Below are positions 6,673 to 10,405 of a stretch of 10,405 nucleotides of DNA, piece after piece. Source of the DNA: Dysgonamonadaceae bacterium. Lineage in GTDB: Bacteria > Bacteroidota > Bacteroidia > Bacteroidales > Azobacteroidaceae. The notes beneath the pieces were generated by a model that searched no databases, was not told the DNA's origin, and was given only the letters and a program-made list of their open reading frames with translations. Position numbers and translations under genes: made by a program. Where the stretch lies: contig JAIRSN010000072.1 of assembly GCA_031255425.1 (NCBI GenBank), forward strand, positions 1 to 10,405, given 5' to 3'. The number at the start of each line of letters is the position of its first letter. The first letter of the stretch is position 1.

Positions 6673-7359
6673 ATGGAGTTAAAGAAAATTCCCCAGGCGG
6701 ATTTGGAAAACGAACGGACAACTTTCTTTCTGTTGGGATTGGTGGTTGCCTGGGCTACGCTGTTTGTGCTTTTTGAATGGCGTAGCGAAAATGTTTTGTC
6801 GCCTGAGTGGGAAGGCTTTGCTCCGCTTTACATCGAACCGGAATTTAACGGCGAAACCCTTTCCGCTGCTTCTTCCGCCGTGGAGCCGGAAGCCGAAACG
6901 CCGGCGCCGTTTTCCGAAGAATATCACGCGGTGAAAGAAACGCCGCCCACCGCCGGAGAAACCCTCGTTTCCAACCTGTTGGAGCAACTAAGCCGGGTGC
7001 ATGAAACGGATGCGCCCATGCCGGAAACCGTCGCCACGCCGGATCCGGACGTTTACACGCATCCGGATGTGACGCCCCAGTATCCGGGCGGCCCCGCCGA
7101 ATTGGCGCGTTTCCTGTTTAACCAGGTGAAATATCCCGCGTCGGCTTTGAGCCAGCAGATTCAGGGAACGGTTTGGTGTTCTTTTGTTATCAACCACGAT
7201 GGCTCGATCGCCGATGTCCGGGTCGAACGCGGGGTGTATATCTCCCTGGACCAGGAGGCGGAACGGGCATTGAAAGCCATGCCGCGGTGGGTTCCGGGAA
7301 CCGCCGGCGGAAAACCGGTGCGGGTAAAGTCGTATTTGCCGATTGTATTTCGATTATAG
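6673..7359 (+). CDS. TonB-family energy transducer
   Basis: This 228-residue protein has one N-terminal membrane segment (about residues 17-34, FFLLGLVVAWATLFVLF). A periplasmic linker of about 90 residues follows, rich in Glu, Pro and Ala. The TonB C-terminal domain spans about 127-228. That domain carries the Bacteroidota pattern: PQYPGGPAELARFL, VKYPASA, IQGTVWCSFVINHDGSI, a run around LDQEAERALKAMPRW, and the ending PVRVKSYLPIVFRL. Such proteins pass inner-membrane proton-motive energy from ExbB-ExbD to outer-membrane receptors. No exbB or exbD is present here, and the linker lacks the long Lys-Pro/Glu-Pro repeats of the E. coli protein. Bacteroidota carry many such paralogues, so which receptor it serves cannot be told; the receptor upstream is one possibility. 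The gene heads an operon, with the next start 17 bases after its stop. Confidence 0.9.
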   Translation: MELKKIPQADLENERTTFFLLGLVVAWATLFVLFEWRSENVLSPEWEGFAPLYIEPEFNGETLSAASSAVEPEAETPAPFSEEYHAVKETPPTAGETLVSNLLEQLSRVHETDAPMPETVATPDPDVYTHPDVTPQYPGGPAELARFLFNQVKYPASALSQQIQGTVWCSFVINHDGSIADVRVERGVYISLDQEAERALKAMPRWVPGTAGGKPVRVKSYLPIVFRL

Positions 7360-7376
7360 AAAAAACACAGTTCGTT

Positions 7377-8351
7377 ATGATTACATTTTCAGAAGCAATA
7401 ACTTACATCGAGCGAGCCACCCAGGGGATTCGCTATCCGGAACAACCTCCCATGCTTTACGAACCGATGGCGTACCTTTTGTCGCTGAAGGGAAAGAAAG
7501 TCCGTCCGGCGCTTGCGCTCCTGTCCTGCAACCTGTTCAGGGAAAAGGTCGACGACGCCATTCCCATCGCGCTGGCGTGGGAAATATTTCACAATTTTAC
7601 CCTGATGCACGACGATGTGATGGACCGGGCGGATATTCGCCGGGGACAACCCAGCGTTCACAAGAAATGGAACGAAAACACCGCCATCCTTTCGGGCGAC
7701 GCCATGCTGATTCTTGCCTACAAGTATCTGGCAAAATCGCCCGTCCGGCACCAGCGGGAATTGCTGGATTTATTTTCGGCAACTGCCGCCGAAATTTGCG
7801 AAGGCCAGGCGTACGACATGCTCTTCGAAAGCCGGCTGGACGTGAAAGAGGAGGAATACCTGCACATGATTCGACTGAAAACCGCTGTGATGCTGGGCGC
7901 TGCGCTGAAATCCGGCGCGATCACCGGCGGCGCACCGGAAAAGGACAAAGACCTGCTCTATGCCTTCGGGCTCAACCTGGGTATCGCGTTTCAGATACAG
8001 GACGATATGCTGGATGTGTACGGCGATCCGTCGGTGTTCGGGAAAAAGATCGGCGGCGATATTTTAAGTAATAAAAAAACATACCTGCTTGTGAATGCGC
8101 TAAATACAAAGGAGGAAAGCGAAAAAGCAACCCTCCTCCGCTGGCTGCAAGCCGGCGGTCACCCGCAGGAGGAGAAAATCGCGGCAATCACCGCCCTGTA
8201 CGACCGCCTTTTATTGAAAGAAAAAGCACACGGGAAGATGGAATATTATTACCGGAAAGCCGTCCGGCAGTTGGCGCAGGTAAATGTACCTGCCGGAAGA
8301 AAGGATGTTTTGCTGAATCTTGCCCAAAAATTAATGAATAGAAATTCTTAA
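7377..8351 (+). CDS. Polyprenyl diphosphate synthase (trans-isoprenyl diphosphate synthase)
   Basis: This 324-residue cytoplasmic enzyme condenses isopentenyl diphosphate with an allylic diphosphate, making prenyl chains for quinones or carrier lipids. The key motifs are in the usual order: GKKVRP (39-44), the first Asp-rich motif DDVMD (79-83) followed by RRG (88-90), GQAYDM (143-148), KT (168-169), and the second Asp-rich motif DDMLD (209-213). Metal- and diphosphate-binding residues are all intact. The first motif has the short DDxxD form, and the fifth residue before it is Phe (F74), a position that in well-studied relatives limits chain length. That suggests a shorter product such as C20, but it is not proof. 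The reading frame stays open upstream to 7173 inside the TonB gene, but the ATG at 7377 gives the normal family start and a 17-base gap from the previous stop. Product length is unresolved, so no symbol is given. Confidence 0.93.
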   Translation: MITFSEAITYIERATQGIRYPEQPPMLYEPMAYLLSLKGKKVRPALALLSCNLFREKVDDAIPIALAWEIFHNFTLMHDDVMDRADIRRGQPSVHKKWNENTAILSGDAMLILAYKYLAKSPVRHQRELLDLFSATAAEICEGQAYDMLFESRLDVKEEEYLHMIRLKTAVMLGAALKSGAITGGAPEKDKDLLYAFGLNLGIAFQIQDDMLDVYGDPSVFGKKIGGDILSNKKTYLLVNALNTKEESEKATLLRWLQAGGHPQEEKIAAITALYDRLLLKEKAHGKMEYYYRKAVRQLAQVNVPAGRKDVLLNLAQKLMNRNS

Positions 8352-8361
8352 AGCCAACGTT

Positions 8362-9042
8362 ATGCCTGCGAAAAGATTCCCCTGTACACATGAAGAACGG
8401 CTCCTTATTTTGAGGGCGGTTATCAAGCAAGAAGACACCGTCGACAGGGAGGAGGCCATCCTCACCGCGGCGGAACGGTACGAACTGTTGGCGCTGATGA
8501 GTTCTTTTGAGAATACGCTGACCTGCCTCCGGCAGGCGACGGACGACGAACACCGGGCGGGACGCTTGTATATGGATTTGTTTCAAACGGCACAACTTTA
8601 TATTTCCCATTTCATTCAGGTACTGAATTTTGCCGTTATCCGGAACGAAATCAAAACGGAAGTGTTGCCCGCTTACGGGTTGGAGAGCGGGGACCGGTTT
8701 GCGGTTCCCGACCTTTCGACCGGCGAGGCGATTCTGGAGTGGGGCGAGCGGTTGATCAAGGCGGAAACGGAACGGATCGCCAAGGGAGGCGCGCCGATTT
8801 ACAGTCCCGCCATCTCGAAAGTCATCGTGCATTACGACCTGTTCAAAGACGCCATCCAGAGCCGGAGCATTTACCGGAAAAACATCAAACGCAACCGGGA
8901 AATAGTGGACGATCTGGCAACGAAAATCGACCGTATCCTCTGGAATACGTGGACCAAAGTGGAATTTCAGTACTGGAAACTGCCGGAAGAAGAACGGCTG
9001 GAAAAATTCAATGCCTACGAAATCAAGTTTTATGATTATTGA
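8362..9042 (+). CDS. Conserved-looking protein of unknown function
   Basis: I do not recognise this 226-residue protein. It has no signal peptide or membrane segment, so it should be cytoplasmic. It looks mostly helical, with many Glu, Arg and Lys. An N-terminal helical region (about 10-60, HEERLLILRAVIKQE and ERYELLALMSSFENTL) is followed by a more hydrophobic helix (about 68-92, LYMDLFQTAQLYISHFIQVLNF cut by few charges). A middle part contains GDRFAVPDLSTGEAILEWG, and a C-terminal stretch is rich in Trp and Tyr (WNTWTKVEFQYWKLP). The reading is supported by tight packing: it starts 10 bases after the synthase stop and its end overlaps the tatD start by 11 bases. A longer open frame exists on the opposite strand across this gene, but it crosses gene borders and has no recognisable features. 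The operon setting gives no clear functional clue. Confidence 0.75.
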   Translation: MPAKRFPCTHEERLLILRAVIKQEDTVDREEAILTAAERYELLALMSSFENTLTCLRQATDDEHRAGRLYMDLFQTAQLYISHFIQVLNFAVIRNEIKTEVLPAYGLESGDRFAVPDLSTGEAILEWGERLIKAETERIAKGGAPIYSPAISKVIVHYDLFKDAIQSRSIYRKNIKRNREIVDDLATKIDRILWNTWTKVEFQYWKLPEEERLEKFNAYEIKFYDY

Positions 9043-9799
9043 CACCCACACGCACGTATTCGACGAAGCGTTCGACGCCGACAGGGAAGCGGTCCTCCGG
9101 AGGGCTTTCGACAGCGGCGTGCAGCTACTTTGCCTGCCCAATATCGACGTTGCCTCCATCCCCCGGCTGAAAGCCTTGTGCGACAGCTATCCGCAGGCCT
9201 GTTTTCCCCTGATGGGCTTGCATCCCACCAGCGTGAAGGAGGGTTTTGAACAGGAGCTGGCGGTGATCCGCGACGAGTTTACCCGGCGCAAGTACTTTGC
9301 GGTGGGCGAGATAGGAATCGACCTTTATTGGGACAAGACCTGCCTCAGGGAACAGGTAAAAGCCTTCGAGCAGCAGTTGGAATGGAGTATCGACCTGGAT
9401 TTGCCCGTTGCGATTCATACGCGGGAGGCGTTTCCGCAGGTTTTCGAAAGCCTGCACAAGGTGGGCGTCGACCGGCTCCGGGGCGTTTTTCACAGCTTCA
9501 CCGGGAGCCGTTCCGAATTGGAAGAAGCCTTGAAGTGCGAACGTTTCCTGCTGGGAATCAACGGCGTTGTCACCTACAAGAATGCCGCGTTCGGCGATTA
9601 TTTGCCCCTTGCGCCGCTGGAACGAATCCTCCTGGAGACCGATGCGCCCTATCTTACGCCCGTTCCGTTCCGGGGAACGCGGAACGAGCCGGCATATATC
9701 GTCCACGTAGCGCGGAAAATAGCGGAAATATACCGTCTGCCGGAGGACACTGTCCGGAAGAAGACCACAGAAAATGCGCGCCGTCTATTTGGAATATGA
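9032..9799 (+). CDS. TatD-family metal-dependent hydrolase
   Basis: This 255-residue cytoplasmic enzyme belongs to the TatD group of the amidohydrolase superfamily, whose members act as metal-dependent DNases and in some cases as D-aminoacyl-tRNA deacylases. Expected metal ligands are all visible: H6 and H8 (DTHTH), E93 (GEIGID), H129 (AIHTRE), H154 (FHSFTG) and D204 (LETDAPYLTP). The length is typical. The ATG at 9032 is chosen because MIIDTHTH is the classic family start. An upstream in-frame ATG at 9011 would only add seven residues inside the preceding gene. The start overlaps the stop of the 226-residue gene by 11 bases, which suggests translational coupling. The gene is the last protein gene of its operon. 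Family is firm; the exact substrate is not. Confidence 0.95.
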   Translation: MIIDTHTHVFDEAFDADREAVLRRAFDSGVQLLCLPNIDVASIPRLKALCDSYPQACFPLMGLHPTSVKEGFEQELAVIRDEFTRRKYFAVGEIGIDLYWDKTCLREQVKAFEQQLEWSIDLDLPVAIHTREAFPQVFESLHKVGVDRLRGVFHSFTGSRSELEEALKCERFLLGINGVVTYKNAAFGDYLPLAPLERILLETDAPYLTPVPFRGTRNEPAYIVHVARKIAEIYRLPEDTVRKKTTENARRLFGI

Positions 9800-9818
9800 A
9801 ATATTGTTTGTACCTTCG
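9788..9818 (+). promoter_or_regulatory. Promoter of tRNA-Ser, inside the end of tatD
   Basis: TTTG at 9788-9791 and TACCTTCG at 9811-9818 are separated by 19 bases. The -33 is perfect and the -7 matches seven of eight consensus positions. It lies across the last codons and stop of tatD, about 14 bases before the mature tRNA 5' end. The tRNA can therefore be made independently of the operon, with a short 5' leader. Confidence 0.7.
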
Positions 9819-9831
9819 CGTCTCCAAAAAA

Positions 9832-9919
9832 GGAAAGGTGCTCGAGTGGTTTAAGAGGCACGCTTGGAAAGCGTGTGAACTTCAAAAGGGTTCCGGGGGT
9901 TCGAATCCCTTCCTTTCCG
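9832..9919 (+). tRNA. tRNA-Ser (anticodon GGA)
   Basis: The 88-base cloverleaf is complete. The acceptor stem is GGAAAGG (9832-9838) with CCTTTCC (9912-9918). The anticodon stem is CACGC (9859-9863) with GCGTG (9871-9875), around a loop with GGA at 9866-9868. The T stem is 9895-9899 with 9907-9911 and the T loop TTCGAAT. The long variable arm (GAAC at 9877-9880 with GTTC at 9890-9893) is diagnostic of a class II tRNA and agrees with serine. The discriminator base is G (9919). CCA is not encoded, as is usual in Bacteroidota. It reads UCC and UCU codons. Confidence 0.97.
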
Positions 9920-9927
9920 CCCTTGAT

Positions 9928-9957
9928 AAACCCGCGTAATCAGCGGGTTTCTTTCTT
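9928..9957 (+). terminator. Terminator after tRNA-Ser
   Basis: AAACCCGC (9928-9935) pairs perfectly with GCGGGTTT (9943-9950) across a 7-base loop. It is followed by the pyrimidine tail CTTTCTT. It begins 8 bases after the tRNA 3' end and fits as the end of both the tRNA transcript and any read-through from tatD. Confidence 0.85.
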
Positions 9958-9964
9958 AGATACA

Positions 9965-10132
9965 CAGTGTCTTTTATAATTTGAGGCGCAGCCTCTTTTA
10001 TATTTTTGGGAGGCACGGCATATCGACTTGGCTGCGGGTTATCATCATCGTCTTTCACCTATATATAATGAATAATAAAACGTACAATGCCGTGTCCTAT
10101 GCCTCCAAAAATTATAAATGCGGCTGCGCCGC
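9965..10132. repeat. Imperfect inverted repeat with hairpin-repeat heads
   Basis: The left arm (9983-10021) runs from the small hairpin GAGGC-GCA-GCCTC (9983-9995) through a T-rich tail and GGGAGGC to CACGGCAT (10014-10021). The right arm (10087-10132), on the opposite strand, begins with the hairpin GCGGC-GCA-GCCGC (10120-10132), has a similar T-rich tail and GGAGGC, and ends with the exact complement ATGCCGTG (10087-10094). The right arm has about six extra bases. The middle 65 bases (10022-10086) are AT-rich and show nothing recognisable. Just before the left arm, CAGTGTCTTTTATA (9965-9978) is the exact reverse complement of 6500-6513. Each arm also looks like a terminator, and the two face each other. 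This resembles a paired palindromic intergenic repeat; no transposase or target duplication was found. Confidence 0.7.
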
Positions 10133-10135
10133 CCG

Positions 10136-10278
10136 CCGCCGGCAAGAATCCGGTTGTGCGCAGGCAATCTCCCCCTCATCCTCCCGTGCAACCAACTGTC
10201 CACGGCGTTTAGCCCTGCTTGCACGCGATAAATACACTTGTAATCCATCAATCACCGGCGGACGCCACGCATTTTTTT
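10136..10278 (+). other. GC-rich non-coding stretch with nested pairing potential
   Basis: No convincing gene lies here; frames on both strands are short and match nothing I know. CCGCCGG (10136-10142) can pair with CCGGCGG (10255-10261). Inside this, GTGCGCAGG (10156-10164) can pair with CCTGCTTGCAC (10214-10224) if two T are bulged. GGCGT (10204-10208) could compete by pairing with ACGCC (10262-10266). Seven T follow at 10272-10278. This could be a small structured RNA, but there is no clear promoter immediately ahead and the pairings were found by eye, so confidence is low. Confidence 0.25.
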
Positions 10279-10287
10279 CTTTATTTC

Positions 10288-10319
10288 TTTCTTTCCCCGG
10301 TAAAATCTTCCTATTTTTG
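10288..10319 (+). promoter_or_regulatory. Promoter-like element reading into the right-edge repeats
   Basis: TATTTTTG at 10312-10319 is a perfect -7 box. TTTC at 10288-10291, 20 bases upstream, matches three of four -33 positions. A transcript would start near 10325, so the two 18-base palindromes that follow would lie in its 5' leader. The gene it serves is beyond the window. T-rich sequence nearby raises the chance of a fortuitous match. Confidence 0.5.
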
Positions 10320-10333
10320 TACCGTTTTTGAAT

Positions 10334-10405
10334 TTCCTAATGCATTAGGAAGTTCGCCGACGAAATTTTTTAGCTTCCTAATGCATTAGGAAACGCGCCG
10401 ACGAA
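10334..10405. repeat. Two tandem 41-base units with a perfect 18-base palindrome
   Basis: TTCCTAATGCATTAGGAA, a fully self-complementary 18-base sequence, occurs at 10334-10351 and again at 10375-10392, exactly 41 bases apart. Each copy is followed, after three variable bases, by CGCCGACGAA (10355-10364 and 10396-10405). The first unit then has a T-rich spacer (10365-10374) before the second. The window ends exactly at the end of the second CGCCGACGAA, so the array may continue. No coding frame runs through it. Confidence 0.88.

Noticed and set aside
7173..7376. Upstream extension of the polyprenyl synthase frame to 7173
   Set aside because: It overlaps the TonB C-terminal domain in another frame, reads as unstructured Arg/Gly-rich sequence, and the ATG at 7377 gives the normal family N-terminus.
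9011..9031. Earlier ATG for tatD at 9011
   Set aside because: It would add seven residues inside the preceding gene; the family almost always starts directly with the DTHTH region, as from 9032.
8188..9159. 323-residue open frame on the minus strand
   Set aside because: It runs antisense across three tightly packed + strand genes, has no recognisable domain, and its Phe/Arg/Gln-rich makeup is typical of a shadow frame.
9896..9919. Integration site at the 3' end of tRNA-Ser
   Set aside because: The tRNA 3' sequence is not repeated downstream in the window and no integrase gene is present.
10045..10251. Short minus-strand frame of 68 residues at the right end
   Set aside because: It runs through the inverted-repeat arm and the folded stretch, has a skewed Arg/Gly makeup and resembles no known protein.

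Overview
The window looks like a chromosomal segment of a Bacteroidales (phylum Bacteroidota) bacterium. The evidence is Bacteroidota-type promoters (TTTG, about 19-20 bases, TAnnTTTG), A-rich leaders without strong Shine-Dalgarno sites, a TonB-dependent receptor with an N-terminal carboxypeptidase-regulatory-like domain, a DUF1573 protein, a Bacteroidota-style TonB energy transducer, and a tRNA without an encoded CCA. I cannot name genus or species. All eight protein genes and the tRNA lie on the + strand.

Layout. Bases 1-372 hold no gene: there is a strong terminator for something upstream (198-231), then a near-consensus promoter (290-321). This promoter drives a short transcription unit with a secreted DUF1573 protein (373-789) and galactokinase galK (802-1950), closed by a strong terminator (to 2007). 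Next is a two-gene outer-membrane unit: a TonB-dependent receptor (2114-4882) and a beta-helix-like surface lipoprotein (4913-6361). Its promoter has a good -7 box, no clear -33 box, and a run of 11-base-phased TGTCA-like repeats that resemble a Pho box, so it may be activator-dependent. After its terminator, 6362-6672 carries two 15-base palindromes spaced exactly 42 bases apart, a ten-C tract with a hairpin, and a new promoter. That promoter serves a probable operon: a TonB-family energy transducer (6673-7359), a polyprenyl diphosphate synthase (7377-8351), an unrecognised 226-residue protein (8362-9042) and a TatD-family hydrolase (9032-9799). A tRNA-Ser(GGA) follows with its own promoter inside the end of tatD, and with its own terminator.

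The last 485 bases have no convincing gene but are rich in structure. There are two facing copies of a small hairpin repeat that also serves as the lipoprotein gene's terminator, together forming an imperfect 150-base inverted repeat. A GC-rich, possibly folded stretch follows, then a promoter-like element, then two copies of a perfect 18-base palindrome in a 41-base tandem unit that runs off the right edge.

Functionally, the receptor/lipoprotein pair is a nutrient-uptake system of unknown substrate that needs TonB energy; the TonB-like protein 300 bases downstream could supply it, though this is not shown. The rest is housekeeping. The best candidates for something undescribed are the palindromic tandem repeats at 6392-6472 and 10334-10405, which differ in sequence but share the same architecture, and the Pho-box-like control of the receptor/lipoprotein pair.
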